The notes: generated from the sequence alone by a model not told the origin. A DNA stretch of 64,000 bases from Agrypnia vestita (GCA_016648135.1 JADDOH010023043.1:102413-166412), one strand, 5' to 3'. Positions 10,192 through 21,264 are shown, counted from the first letter of the stretch. Translations and numbers: made by a program.

Positions 10192-10233
<42 letters not shown>
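10157..10233. repeat. Compound microsatellite (TA)n-(CA)n-(TA)n-(TG)n
   Basis: TATATATA runs flank CACACACA on the left and TGTGTGTG on the right, so the tract is nearly self-complementary and could fold into a long hairpin. It is likely to be length-polymorphic. Confidence 0.9.
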
Positions 10234-10939
10234 CGCATGTGCGTTGTTCATTGGTTTTAAGCCTATCAATTTATTATTTTGAGTTATTGCTTAAGAATAT
10301 ACTTTCAAGGGAATTCTCGTATTGCAAGAATACTTTTATGATTCTACCGATAACTGAATTTTTTATTGAATTATGAACTATTATGCAATAATATGAGAAA
10401 CTGACAGAACTGGAAATAATGTGGCGATTATCGACCATAAAGTAGTTTTATTAGAACACATTTAGTTTATTGGTACCATCAACTAGATGGGATTGACCAT
10501 TGTCTGATTTATTTGAAAGGTTTCTGGACCACGGGAGTATAGCGTAATAAAAGGACAATTGTTAATTGACTCCGCAGTTTTATTACCACTCTGGATAGGA
10601 AATCAGTTTGACATCTCGTCAGGGAGACGATCCCCTCCAGAGAATGCAGTTCAAATTGTAAACGATCCTTTGTATATGCATTTCGATCTCGGTGCGTTTT
10701 TACATTGTTGCCTTGCTTCTGTCAAAAGATTAAGTCTCGAGGTTTGGTTCTGTGCTCGTAGATGGCGTTGGTCAACGTATTTCGAGAAGAAATTTGCGAG
10801 AATGTTGCTTCTACATAGAAACAAAATTATATGGAGAGATTTTATATAAGTTGGGTGTTCAGCTTAGTTAAATCTTCAATAATGGATATTACTCATATAA
10901 AGAGTATGTAGTTAATTATTTTTAAACGCGGGTATTTCG

Positions 10940-11090
10940 AGGTTAACCCAATATTTAATTTTTTCTTCTTCAATAAAATGTTAAGAGTTAAGGAACACTT
11001 AAGGTGTTTTGCAAATCGGAAAATTTGGAATAAATTCAAATTGGAAATAAATGCTTTTGATATTAATAAATGTTTCAAATTTTACATACA
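10940..11090 (+). pseudogene. Penelope-like element GIY-YIG relic, badly decayed
   Basis: The plus-strand stretch LRVKEHLRCF ... INAFDINKCFKFYIQ aligns by eye with the PLE endonuclease piece at 34265-34565 (RVKEHLRCLN ... DHSFDINKGLQILHTN). The YIG motif upstream is lost. Only about 50 residues can be recognised. The minus-strand ORF here is its shadow. Confidence 0.55.
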
Positions 11091-11339
11091 AAAAGTGAAA
11101 AAGTGTTGACAGTAAATATTATAAATAACCAGGTCCTTTTTGCAAATGGTTTCCTTTTAAATTTGTTTTAACATTATTGCATAATTGAAATATGTATATA
11201 AAAAAAACATTGAAACTACATAAAAATAACAATTTTTTTGACATAATATAAAATAAATAAAATATGAATTAAACTAGAAATTATTTTGAAACTTGAAAAA
11301 AAGACATACTTTTACTTTATACTTCGCCGCGAGTTAAGG

Positions 11340-11530
11340 CTATGAGAACATCGCCATCTAGCGTCTTGGTAGTGTTGGTGAAGAACATTGTTAAATAGAG
11401 AATTATGCTCTTTTCCTTTCCTTTTTTACATCATTTTTAGTTGCGCCTTTTGGTAGCGTTAGTGACGGACATTGTTACATAGAGAATAGTAATTTTTTCT
11501 TTTTATACTTCATTATTTTGTATATCTCGT
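11340..11530. repeat. Imperfect two-copy repeat, about 100-bp unit
   Basis: GCGTCTTGGTAGTGTTGGTG + ACATTGTTAAATAGAGAAT and GCGCCTTTTGGTAGCGTTAG + ACATTGTTACATAGAGAAT recur about 100 bp apart. Related words (AACAATGTCCGTAACTAATG, GTCCATCACTAACG) appear near 23670 and 59790, so this is a dispersed element. Confidence 0.45.
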
Positions 11531-11819
11531 CATTATTTGCGGCATCGCATCGTGTAGTATTAATGGCGGAGTTTTACGAAAAAATCGACCGTGGCGGCAG
11601 AGCTGTCGTAATTAATGAATTATTCATTGACAAAAAGCACGAATTTATTTAATAATGGAGTATCTCATAATTTTTTTTCCTATGCGACTAGTTTCGCTAT
11701 GATCGATTCGTTTTTTGCATAAGTACTTTTTGTAAATGATTTATTTGAATGACTTCCAGAATCAGATTGTCAAATTGCGTTCCATTTTTCACAGCGTCTG
11801 TGCAATCCAAGGGTTGTTT

Positions 11820-12130
11820 TAACGGATTTAGTGTTTCCTCCCCCAGCGCGGGGACAGGGATGGAGAGGAGGGCAGCGCCGTGTTTGAAGGGTGCAAATAA
11901 TGATTTTATTACACGGTATATTTTATTGGGCAGTGGCGTGCCCGCACACCATTACCCCCGTCCGAAATAGATACAGCTATTTATTTTGGGGGATGTTTTC
12001 GTCGGGGGGTGGGCGAGAGGAAGCTCGCAATGATTCGACAGTTAAAATCGTATTAGCGCTTCAATGGGGAGAGGATGATTGCCGCGGGATAAATGGAATT
12101 GTAACACGTCATTTTATAAGGGCATGCATT
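11820..12130. other. GC-rich island 1 (possible conserved non-coding element)
   Basis: Markedly richer in G+C than its surroundings, with tracts such as CCCCCAGCGCGGGGAC and GTCGGGGGGTGGGCGAG. Not repeated elsewhere in the window and without a credible exon: three overlapping short ORFs disagree in frame. Function unknown; regulatory or conserved non-coding sequence is an inference from composition and uniqueness. Confidence 0.35.
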
Positions 12131-12257
12131 TTGACTTAAGCATCTATCACGATAATTTTTAAAGAGTTAAGGTTGTTATTACGGTCATTGGACATATTTA
12201 TGTGCTTAATAAAACGGATATTTTATACGAACCGTAAGTATATTTCACTGAGAAGAA

Positions 12258-12303
12258 AATCTCGATGTTTCGCTGAAGTCTTATTCAGTGTCATCAGAAG
12301 AAC
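12258..12303 (-). ncRNA. Hammerhead-like motif (family P6, non-canonical)
   Basis: The minus strand reads TTCTT-CTGATGA-CA-CTGAA-TAAGAC-TTCAG-C-GAAA-CATC-GAGA. CTGATGA and GAAA are intact, the CTGAA/TTCAG stem II is perfect, and GAGA pairs with TTCT across one G-T wobble. The base pair expected next to the core (10.1-11.1) is a C-C mismatch, so activity is doubtful. A sister sequence with G-C in the same stem I is at 57443-57486. Confidence 0.5.
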
Positions 12304-12499
12304 TTCCTATCACCGCGGAGGTGAAGACCGAACTGATTATTTCTTCCAAGGTTGTAAATTATATGCACTTTGTTGTGGAGTGTTGACTTCTTCTACGACT
12401 GAGGTCGCTAGTGTGCAATATGTACTAATTACATCTTCGAGCTTTTCTCTGACGTCTCGTCGCATGAAATATAATAAAAAAATCCGTTATATTTAACAC

Positions 12500-13370
12500 A
12501 TAAACCAATATAAATTACTTTATTTTCGTATTTTTTATTTTAAGCAACATTTCATTAACCAATCGTCATTACTTTAATGAAAATACATAATATTGTGATG
12601 TTGCTATTTTAGAAAGTAGTCTGATATTAAAAACTATTTAGATTAATCAATTTATTATATCAATCTAACTCGCCCCCAAACTTTACAAACCAACGCAGCC
12701 CTGTTTGTTCAGTAATAATTCTTTCACTCCATGTTTCTTAAATATAAACTAAACCCGTTCATTAGGAAAGAGGATTAGGTGACAGCGGAAGAATATCCCC
12801 CTCATGTAGGTTTAAGATACATTAATACTGCAGTTGAAGTAAGTATTCTTGCATATCTAAATCTTCTAGCAAAGAACATATTTTTTACAAAAGACGTTGT
12901 TTTTTTTTAAATAATTTAACCGAGTGTCTCAAGTAAAAAAGGTTTTCTTGTAATAAAGCGTGACTACTACTAAGATATTATAATTTTCAGAGTATTTAGT
13001 TTGTTGACCTTTTTATAATTATTTAAAAAATTACAATATCGTGGTAATTTTTTAAGAAAAGTCAAACATATTGGAAATTGGGACCAGCAGTGGCAATTTT
13101 AAGTTCGCATTCTACCAATTACTGCTTTTCATGCAATTTGCAAGAAAAGTGAGTTTTTGTCGTATTGTACCAATTACTACTATTCGTTTTTCTACCAATT
13201 GCTGAGTCTATTATCTGTTCAAAATCTTATCATAAGTAGGGTACACGGTACTGAGATTTGTATCATCGTGTCCAATCCGTGGGTGCGGGCCTTTTAAAAT
13301 TATTTGTTTACGAAATACTTTATTTTATTTCATTTTTATTCGGTCATCCATCAGGGAGACACAATTGATT
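12500..13370. other. AT-rich tract without recognisable gene
   Basis: No domain or long ORF. Around 13110-13205 the word TACCAATTACT / TACCAATTGCT recurs three times, a short irregular repeat. Confidence 0.4.
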
Positions 13371-13424
13371 GGTAGGACGAAATACAGAAAAAATATTTAA
13401 ACGTCATCCACTGGATTGGAGTAG

Positions 13425-13560
13425 TCGTATTTGACAGTTCGTTCAGTGCGAAGTACGCTCGAGATGGCGGCCAGGTGTGCCCAGTCGTGAAATTGCGAAG
13501 CAATTAGTATCGAGCGAAATAATACTACGTATAAGAATTGGATAGATGTTAAAAAAATTT
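13425..13560 (+). repeat. Possible LTR fragment related to 38.38-38.56 kb
   Basis: GTCGTATTTGACAGTTCGTTCAGTGCGAAGTACGC ... CAGTCGTGA ... GAGCGAA ... AGAATTGGAT follows the same order as the LTR at 38174-38751 (GTCGTATTGACAGTTG, TGCGAAGTGCGC, CAGTCGTGAG, GAGCGAAG, AGAATTGGATGG). Divergence is high and no ends are visible. Confidence 0.4.
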
Positions 13561-13674
13561 TCCCAAAAATATACATAATATAAAATTTGGACCGTATATG
13601 TCTTGTTTTTTTAATTTATACGAGTTTTCCGACACCGTGAATTTCACTTCACCGACAAATTTCATTTAGATAGC

Positions 13675-13935
13675 CGTACACCCGTGAACGATCACGGAGG
13701 AGGTTAATTAGATTAGATTAATGGTTCGCGTCTTAGCTAAGCCATGTTCTTACAATGTGTATCATAGTATATCTTTAACGGGCAAGGAAGAAGCGATGGT
13801 AGCTATACCGCTTTGTCGTCCGCGCGTGCGAGTTTCGAATCTTTTCCAGCCGTATAAATTAGTTTCTTAGCCATGAATTGCAGGAAGTTACGGAGTTACG
13901 GGACAGACAGGCAACGAAATTACTAAATTTAGATA
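13675..13935 (+). repeat. S-family repeat, full length but degenerate
   Basis: Opens with the hairpin CCGTGA-ACGA-TCACGG (13682-13697), continues with GGTTCGCGTCTTAGCTAAGCC, a GC-rich tRNA-like middle (GGCAAGGAAGAAGCGATGGTAG) and GCCATGAATTGCAGGAAGTT, and ends ACAGACAGGCAACGAAATTA. Same order as at 22950-23213 and 47180-47430. A short ORF across the tail is not a gene. Confidence 0.65.
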
Positions 13936-14089
13936 AAAAAGTACAAATCAAACGATTTTGGAACAGGCTTTTATGCACACTGAGCCAATTGAATCCTTAC
14001 GTGAAAAGCAGCAAACTCTGGATATTATTTCAACCAGGGGTGGCGCACGATCCACAAGCCCGCCATGGAATAAGGGTGGATTAGCCATT

Positions 14090-14280
14090 AATGCAGGCAT
14101 GTTACTGCCGATGGAAGGGTAGATGCTATCTGCGCGGCAAAGAGCATGCCTTTTAGAAATGCTATCAGATTTTAAGCGCCGTTATTACAGCAGTTTACAA
14201 AAATCGGCTATTTACCTCGAATTCAAAGTTATTAAAAGCGACTGCAAGCAAATGTGGCTAAACGCCGAAATCTATAAACA
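14090..14280. other. Unique mid-GC stretch, no gene recognised
   Basis: Contains TGTTACTGCCGATGGAAGGG and CGCCGTTATTACAGCAGTTT. No repeat partner and no credible coding frame. It may be unique host sequence. Confidence 0.3.
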
Positions 14281-14340
14281 AAATTAGTAAAACAAAATGT
14301 TATATATGTTATACCTATATAACCACTAAAAATTACTTTT

Positions 14341-14385
14341 GTGTCTACCGGTTTCGAGACGTAACCCGTCTCTTCGTCAGGACAA
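14341..14385 (-). ncRNA. Hammerhead ribozyme (family P3), intact core
   Basis: The minus strand reads TGTC (stem I), CTGACGA, A, GAGACG-GGTTA-CGTCTC (6-bp stem II), GAAA, and ACCGGT as palindromic stem III. Cleavage is predicted after the A that follows ACCGGT, and GACA closes stem I (4 bp). All core residues fit the type I hammerhead consensus. Flanking sequence (14280-14420) matches the mutated plus-strand copy at 9195-9265, defining a PLE-like family whose coding part is not seen here. Confidence 0.8.
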
Positions 14386-14429
14386 CCACCACACTAGCAT
14401 GTAAATAACACTACAAACCACAACCATAG

Positions 14430-15200
14430 TATTATTTGCACACGAATTTTTAAAATGTATTGTTATTCTATTAAAAATGAGTTCCAGAAGCGAAAAAATT
14501 GTTGTTAACTACATTTTTTTAAGGAAAATTAGTATATTTTTATTTTCTTGTGTATAAATGTTTTTTTTCTTTGTAAATAGTTTTTTGATATTTTAGTGAC
14601 ATAAATCAAAAAAAATTAATCTTAAAATAGCAATAAAACATATTTTTCAAAGGCGAAATGCAAATGTCTAATTATCTCAAAATGACTTGAATGTTAGTTA
14701 ACAACTTCTTGCCATGGGGTATTCAATTGTATTTAATAAAAAATACATTATGTTGTGTAAAAATACATTATACAAATACACAAAAAATACATAGAGTTGT
14801 TTATTAGTGTTGGGATTTTGTACCAAACAAGACAATAAAAAAGAGAATGACCGACTAAAATAAATAACATTTTGTTAAAATGTCTGACCACAAAGTTATT
14901 GCTTTAAATACTAAAAATATGAATAATAAAATTAGTAAAGTTTATTCATATCATTTTTGGATATTTTTGTCACGGAATATAAAAGTAAAAGCATCTTCTT
15001 ATAGTAAAGCACGACTTGTTACTTAGACATCATACTTTTTAAGAGTATTTTGTTTGAATTTATCGTAATTGTTTTAAAATTTGCAAGCTCGCAGTAATTA
15101 TTTTAAATAATTTGAATGTAGATATTTGAATATTATTGAGTGTTCGAACCCGAAAATTCCTTTAAAATTTAAAAGAAATACCAGACTATTGTTAGACGCG
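14430..15200. other. AT-rich tract without recognisable gene
   Basis: Poly-A/T rich and without ORFs of interest. Repeated AAAATACATTA words near 14740-14780 suggest slippage. Confidence 0.4.
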
Positions 15201-15204
15201 CTAT

Positions 15205-15590
15205 AAGCTATAATGTATGGCTCCGAATGCTGGAATATGTATTACTCCTACTCTAGGCAACTTGAAACAGCTGAAATGCGAATTAGATGGTTGGCCGGAG
15301 TATCACTAAAATATAGGTATAAAAGTACTCGTATTCGTGGTAGCCTGGGTGTCACGGATATAAACAGTAAGTTGGAGTAACAACAGTTGAGATGGTATGG
15401 GCACATAAGACGGAGACCATCAGACTACATGGTAAAGCAGGTAATGTCAATGGAGCTTCATTGACAGTCATCCAGAAGAAGACCGAAAAACTCTTCAATG
15501 TTCTCCAGAGAAACGGCCTAGATGAGAGTGACACCGAGAGTGGGACAGTGCAAGAAATAAGAAAAAGTCAAACACATTTGAACCCGTAAT
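15205..15590 (+). pseudogene. LINE RT C-terminal end (family F)
   Basis: Translation gives MYGSECWNMYY, QLETAEMRIRWLAGV, STRIRGSLGVTDIN, LRWYGHIRRRPSDYMVKQVMSM and later RRRPKNSSMFSR, with several stops. The order (YGSE-W; AEMRxLR; IRGSLGV; LRWYGHxxRR) is the classic end of RTE/CR1-like LINE reverse transcriptases. Frame-disrupted and 5'-truncated. Confidence 0.8.
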
Positions 15591-15599
15591 GGCACCAGG

Positions 15600-16445
15600 T
15601 TATATGTACCAAGGGATTACATTAGTTCATGTCTATATATTTTGTTGGTCTCTGATTTGGATGGAAGAAGTCTCATCGCCGCGTTTTTCGGCACTGAATT
15701 ATAAAGATTTAATTATTTATCGAAAACTAACAATTTTATTTAAAAATTGTGAATTAAAAAGGCATTTAAACTATTTATGTGCGTACGTGATATCTGGAAA
15801 ATTACCCCCAAATTTAAGGGCTGTCCAAATTTATGGCCGTTTGCTCCAGATAATGATTTCAATTAAGTCATCATTTAATCGGTATTTCGTAGAGAACTGT
15901 AATTATGTGAGCGTATTTTACATGTTGTAAAAGTAACCACCGCTTAAAGAACATTGATTCAAGCGTTGTGTGCAACAATGAGTGGTGTTATTAAAATGGT
16001 GATTTTTTATTTTTATTAAAAAATATATAAAGGATCTAGAAAGCCTTTGAAAATTATATTAAAATTCACGTGAAATTTAGAAATTTTACATTTGAGATTT
16101 TGAAAAGCAATTAAAGTTTAATAATTATTAATCAAAAAAATATGACATAAAATACAACTGTCTTCGTTACGTTTGTGTACATCTTAGAATTTTTTTCCCT
16201 TATTTTTGTCAATATTCAATTTTCTTGTCTGTTTAGATAAGTTGTTTAAACTTTTGCAAATGTGTCGTGATTGTTCTGTTTTTATCTTAGGTGGAATTAT
16301 GTGGTAGTTTTGATTTTGTCTTTTGTGTAATTGTATGTCTCTGTCATGTATTTCCGTATACCAATAAGATAAATGAAAGATGAATATAAATTTACTTAGA
16401 TATTTTACATTAAATCACATGTGATAAAATATTTAACCAATAATA
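15600..16445. other. AT-rich tract without recognised gene
   Basis: A 113-codon ORF at 15589-15930 has no domain I recognise. Its start overlaps the LINE relic and its composition is that of the surrounding DNA. I do not call it a gene. Confidence 0.4.
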
Positions 16446-16448
16446 ATA

Positions 16449-16680
16449 TTTCGTTGTCTTTCTGTCCGTAACTTCTTTCGTAATTTTTTTTTGTTTTTTA
16501 ATTTTTTTTTCTTATTCCTTAGGACCTGGCCGATAACATAGACGAAATTTCCCCCTCCATTTTTACCCTATCCTCTCCCCGCGATACATTTTCTATTCAA
16601 AACTACACCGTTTAGGAACCGACATGTAAAATTACGTCATTTTTGACGAATTACTATTTACTAGCTAGTTAATAATAACA
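16449..16680 (-). repeat. S-family repeat, inverted copy
   Basis: On the minus strand: AACTAGCTAGTAAATAG, hairpin CGTCA-AAAA-TGACG (16635-16648), CATGTCGGTTCCTAAACGG, then a C/G-biased block and the tail GTTACGGACAGAAAGACAACGAAA near 16450-16480. The 5' portion matches 3875-3930. Confidence 0.55.
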
Positions 16681-17825
16681 TTTTTTTTTGTGTAGGATAG
16701 ACTCCTAAAAAAAATCTTGATTATCCAAGGGGCGTGGAGTGAGAACATCGAAGCGTTACTTTTTCCTAAGCATATACTAAAAAAAAAAACAAATAAAATA
16801 TATATCTCGAAATTTTCCTAATATTCGGTGGGAAAAATATTTGATTTTGATATTTTCCCCAATATATGTTTACGTAAAAGTCATGCTCCAATGTTCTCAC
16901 TACGGTGGATTATTACATTACATTAAACCTATGTAATGAGCGTTTATAAGAGACTTGATGACCATATATAATTGTTACATATTTTTTCCTGTACTAAGTC
17001 ATGTCTTCGAATGGTTAATGCTCTGTAAAATAATAAAATCATGTTAATTTCATCTGCGTCGTATAATTTCTGAGATGTAAGAGTTTAGAGGTACTGATAC
17101 ACATACTTATTTTTTACTTTAAAACTACCATGCTCTAACAACTGTACACACTTGCTTGTTATTGGCAGGCTTATTTTAATCATACTTATGAATGAGCATG
17201 TTCAAAGCTAACAATCACAAACACATTCTTATTACTGGAATACTCTTGTCATAGAATAGAGACGCTCTTGTTCAAAATATAAATTTTGCAAACTGAAATA
17301 GAAAATTCAAGTGAACCAATAAATTTTTGATTTTAGTTTTAATAATTTTTATTATAAGATTTGAATAATTCATATTTTTTAGTAAAGTTTCATAAACATT
17401 ATTTCTTGCTATATTATTTTTATATAGCGGTAACCGAGTATTCGACAGACATTCGTGATTCCTATAATAATGTTCTGTCATCTCCTCAACGCGCCATATT
17501 ATTTGTTTCATCTGTCGCAGACTGAGAAGATAGCATCAAAAATCGATACTAGCCGCGAATTACATTAGCATACTCACAAGCAAGCTTGTTCACACATGCT
17601 CAAAAGATACGCACACATGCACATGCTACTAAGTAGCAATAGCTCAAGAAGCTCAATTTTGCGCATGCTCACGTGCCACTAATGAGCACGCTTATCAGTA
17701 CACTATTTTCGTGATAAATTTTGATCATGCCCGCCGTACCTCGTACCGATTTTTAAGTCAAAAAATGTGACACATCGCATTGTTGCCCCGAGACCTTCAA
17801 ATTGTACAAAGAAATTTATGAGTGG
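16681..17825. other. Unclassified AT-rich stretch with GCTCA-rich segment
   Basis: No gene. From 17190 to 17700 the words GAGCATG/CATGCTC and AGCTCA recur irregularly (for example ATGCTCAAAAGATACG, AAGCTCAATTTTGCGCATG, CACTAATGAGCACGC), a loose local repetition that I cannot assign. Confidence 0.35.
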
Positions 17826-18100
17826 AAATTTTGAGCCATTAACCTGACGCGGTGGGGGCCGATTCTGCCCTGAAATATTACCCCGCTTTATTTGCGTCCA
17901 TCCAGTACTGCGGACACAACGCCATGATTTATGGTGTTCTTGATAGAGCTCTCGTATCGATGGGTGAGATTTCAATTTCAGCCTCGACCGGCCGTGACGT
18001 CACGGGATGCGGCGACCATCAGCGGGTCGTTAAAGAACTGGAATTACTTTCCCTTAATGAGGAGGCACAGAGTTGGCTAACGTTTTTATGTCTGCAATTT
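17826..18100. other. GC-rich island 2 (possible conserved non-coding element)
   Basis: Contains CTGACGCGGTGGGGGCCGAT, CGACCGGCCGTGACGTCACG (with a CRE-type TGACGTCA) and GCGGCGACCATCAGCGGGTC. It is not repeated in the window. ORFs on both strands overlap it without agreement. Regulatory function is an inference only. Confidence 0.35.
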
Positions 18101-18231
18101 CTGACTTTCAGTAATTGTTGTGAGTGGTGGTTTTTCACTCGGGATGGAGTGTACCAATTGCAATAAACACATCAACAAATAATAAACTACGGCAATAACT
18201 TCATAGTTACCGTTTTCTTGATCGTTTTCTT

Positions 18232-18730
18232 GACACCTTAAATCTGTGCTGTTCTGAAAATAGCAATATTGGGATGTCAGATCTTTATCCCAACACTTAA
18301 TAGACAAAAATTAAAATACAAAATATACGAGACGTAGGCATAAGTCGGTATTCGGCGAAGATTTGTATATTTTCACGTATCTTTGGTCTGTCAGCTGCCT
18401 TCCTCCGCAAACGTAACCTCACAAATAATAATTTTAAGCTTATAAAAAAGTATTATTTGACATGAACTTATTAATTTCTCTTCCCATAGCGTCCTTATGT
18501 AAAATTATGACAAAATTATCATTGTCACGGACCATAGAAAATATAAATATTGTTGGACTCTATTTATATTTGACGTTTGACGGTTAACCGTGATGTATTC
18601 TTTCTCCCTCTGACCACACCACCGACGTATGCCTACATTTAGTTTATTTTTTTATTTTATTTTCATCTATTAAGTGTTGGGATAAAGAACTTACATCCCA
18701 ATACTGCTATTTTCAGAATAGCACAGAATA
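18232..18730. mobile_element. DNA transposon-like element with ~75-bp TIRs
   Basis: The left arm (CTGTGCTGTTCTGAAAATAG ... GGGATGTCAGATCTTTATCC ... CACTTAATAGAC) is inverted at 18655-18728 (CTATTAAGTGTTGGGATAAA ... CATCCCAATACTG ... AGAATAGCACAG). The interior of about 340 bp has no transposase. This is a non-autonomous element of unknown superfamily. Confidence 0.75.
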
Positions 18731-18732
18731 TG

Positions 18733-19000
18733 CGGGGTACAAAAGCGTGGGAACAAACACCCACAAAAAAAAAGTTTTAGTGAATTACTATTATGTATAA
18801 AATTATAATACTATATATTACTATATAAAATGTACTGAATTCTACATTTTTTATATCTATCTCTTTCAAAATCATGTTTCCTATAAATTTATAGGCTATT
18901 TATTCCCTATGAAATTCCGAATTCAGTACATTATAATTTAGTAATTCTCGATGACTGCATTAATTTTTTTTTGGATATTCCTGCCTTTGCTTTTTTACCA
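18733..19000. mobile_element. MITE of the same family as 43690-43930
   Basis: Begins GGGGTACAAAAGC and ends GATGACTGCATTAATTTTTT ... CCTGCCTTTGCTTTTTTACC. The right half is clearly homologous to 43865-43930. The left arm is diverged. It abuts the TIR element at 18232-18730 with almost no gap. Confidence 0.6.
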
Positions 19001-19094
19001 TATATATATTATATAAGCTTAGAGCAATTTATTAACTCTGTTAGGGGTAAATTTGCGAGGTGACATACTTCCCCTAACGCATACGTGCGTACGT

Positions 19095-19118
19095 GCATAT
19101 ACACACACACACACATTA
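19095..19118. repeat. (CA)n microsatellite
   Basis: A short ACACACACACACAC tract inside AT-rich DNA, followed by GTGCAGTGAGAAAAATGAAG. A similar phrase (CACTGCACGCCTCTGATAC) occurs inverted at 19275-19300, so both may flank a small inverted element. Confidence 0.6.
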
Positions 19119-19800
19119 GGCGCGTGCAGTGAGAAAAATGAAGCAAGACTTTTACGTAGATATATATTTTAGAAATTAAATATAGTATTTATCTGACAGA
19201 ATATTATAGTATGAATAATAAGGTATTATAAGATTATTTCGAGACAAAATATATGTTTATATAAAATTCATGTTTCAATGTTCCCACTGCACGCCTCTGA
19301 TACACACACATACATAAATAAAAAACAAAAATAAACCAACCACGACCAACCCGATAACCTATTTAAAATGTGTAAAATCTTACCGATACAAAAAGGTACT
19401 TCAGTACAAACGGACACTGGGAGATTTCGGGGAGAAAAGGACACGCCCAATTGAATTAGGTACTACCTAACCTACACATATATTGTACTCACCTGTAAAA
19501 TTAGGGTGTCTTGTAATTGGACAAAGACTGTCTAATTACATCACTGGTTTATATGTGTTTGAGTTCGTAAGAATCATTTTGGAGTTCATTAAAGTTATTG
19601 TTGTCTAATGCAATGAGGTAAATTTTTAGATACTTCTTCAGAAAGATTGTTTATTGTTGAAGGGAGATGCAATTTTTTTTTGTTTGTTTTCTGGTTAATA
19701 TTTAATGCACAAAATCGGGAATTTAAACGTTATTTATGCCATTTTGTTGAATTATTTCCGCTGTAAAAACTATCAATGCGGTTTATACAAAAAAAAAAAA
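19119..19800. other. Unclassified tract, no gene seen
   Basis: Contains GTGGGAACATTGAAACATGA-type inverted words and poly-T runs near 19670-19690 and 19790. No domain in any frame. Confidence 0.35.
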
Positions 19801-19804
19801 ATCT

Positions 19805-20000
19805 TTTTTAAAATAATCAAGATGTATTATAGACGTCTCGTATAGATGAAGCTATATTTTTATATAGAAAAGTAGATATGGAAGTCTTTTGGGGTGTTCA
19901 TAGAGCTTACGACCTATCGTACGGCTGACTTAACTGATCACTTAACACAATGTAACGTTCACCATTTCCACCCATGATAGACCACCACATCTATCGATTT
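19805..20000 (+). repeat. R-family foldback repeat
   Basis: AAGATGTATTATAGACGTCTCG, GATGAAGC, GGAAGTCTTTTGGGGTGTTC, GCTTACGACCTATCGTACGG, CTGACTTAACTGATCACTTA, ACAATGTAACGTTCACC and TTTCCACCCATGATAG follow the order of the copies at 35248-35430 and 60525-60720. Confidence 0.65.
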
Positions 20001-20134
20001 TTTGGAAGTTGTACATACATATATATTTTTTATTTATTTTATGTTTATTATTTTTTTTACGCTTCAACAGGCCAAGACGCCCAATTACAGAAGCGAAAGA
20101 CATCACAAAGCACCCAAGCTTGAGTAAATCACAT

Positions 20135-20222
20135 AGATTAATTGTGACCTCACCGGGAATCGAACCCGGAACCCTCGGTGTGGAAAGCCAGTGTCATGCC
20201 CATTGGACTACGAGGGTTTAAT
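20135..20222 (-). repeat. tRNA-derived SINE or pseudo-tRNA
   Basis: The minus strand reads CCCTCGTAGTCCAATGGGCA (A-box region), CACTGGCTTTCCACACCGAG (anticodon-arm-like) and GGTTCCGGGTTCGATTCCCGG (B-box and a fully paired T-arm). There is no acceptor-stem pairing between the ends, so a SINE head is more likely than a working tRNA gene. The 70-codon plus-strand ORF is its shadow. Confidence 0.6.
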
Positions 20223-20224
20223 TT

Positions 20225-20985
20225 ACACAACTTGCTTCGTATGTGAGTTGTATTTTTACTACTGCCACCTGCAGTCCAAAGCTTTTTTATTCCCATAATC
20301 CAATACAGATGTCACTATTGATAATGAAGTATCTATTCTATATTTTTGATTTAATGTAATATGCAATCACTAATTATATTCACTAATATCCAACCACCAA
20401 CCAATAATAATTATGTCCAACCAAAAAGTTTACGTAAAAAATAACTAATTATTTGATTTACATGGGAAGCGTGAATATGCACCTCCATAAAAAAAATCAA
20501 ATCAGTCCTCAATAATACGCAGATGGCAAAACATATTTAAAAGCCTGTTATCCTAATTCGACTTACCCACGGGTCTGAAAACCGTCAAGGGTCCAGAAAG
20601 AGTGCGTCAAAAAAATCCTTAGAGACAGCCGCATTAAAGGATTAGTGCTTTTGAGATACGGTTGTGTATTGGACTTCGCTGGAGGTCCGTCTACTGAGGC
20701 AACATGTGTTTCTTGGCACTTTGTCAATTTTTTTGGCTGCAATCGATACTAGGGATCGATCTTAAACACCTGTCAAAGGCGGCGACTTAAATGCTCGCAC
20801 ATTTTGCTATTTTTTCATCTAGTCCAGAGAGCGTTTTAAAAATTATAATGCGTTATCCCCATCCCACAATAATAATAATTTCTAATGTCCATCCGTAACC
20901 GTAACTAGAATCTAATAGCTGAATTCATTCCGTTTTCAAAATTAGTATGTAACTGATCTTATTCCGTTTTCGTTATCAAACATAA
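20225..20985. other. Unclassified tract; possible decayed LINE near 20530-20780
   Basis: Short phrases around 20545-20590 (LTHGSEN-like in one frame) hint at a LINE RT tail, but too few residues align to call it. The rest is AT-rich. Confidence 0.25.
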
Positions 20986-21000
20986 TAGTTTCGTTATTCG

Positions 21001-21264
21001 GATACCGGCCATCATTTTGCATTCGAACCGAAAATCCTTGGAAACCCTACGCGTCTTATCAAGGAAGCACTAGAAATCTACAAGCACCCGATAAATATTA
21101 ATAGAGATGATGGTCTCAAATTAAAAACATCTTGGTATCCGGCGCTTCAATGTCAATCTCGTCGCAGACTCCGCAGAGATAGTGATCAGACAACGGATGA
21201 ATCATACACACAACACAATACAACACATCATGACTTCGGCACGGTATTGCAAGCCGATACTTAA
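21001..21264 (+). pseudogene. Penelope-like element ORF, C-terminal end (family P4)
   Basis: An open frame of 87 codons ends in TAA at 21262-21264; an in-frame stop just upstream (20986-20988) shows truncation. It reads HHFAFEPKILGNPTRLIKEA, LEIYKHPININRDDGLKLKT and SWYPALQ. The pattern 'EALEIxKxxxNINRDDGLxL-xxWxP' is the usual end of PLE polyproteins after the GIY-YIG domain. A hammerhead begins 30 bp after the stop, as expected for a PLE terminal region. The catalytic RT and endonuclease motifs are missing, so this is a 5'-truncated copy. Confidence 0.75.

Noticed and set aside
10157..10233. Hairpin formed by (CA)n and (TG)n as a regulatory structure
   Set aside because: It is explained by a compound microsatellite; no independent evidence of function.
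15589..15930. 113-codon ORF as a host gene
   Set aside because: Its start overlaps a LINE relic, there is no domain, and no codon bias or splice sites support it.
20009..20221. ORF ending in SPGIEPGTLGVESQ
   Set aside because: Translation of a tRNA-like SINE in antisense; such peptides are a common artefact.
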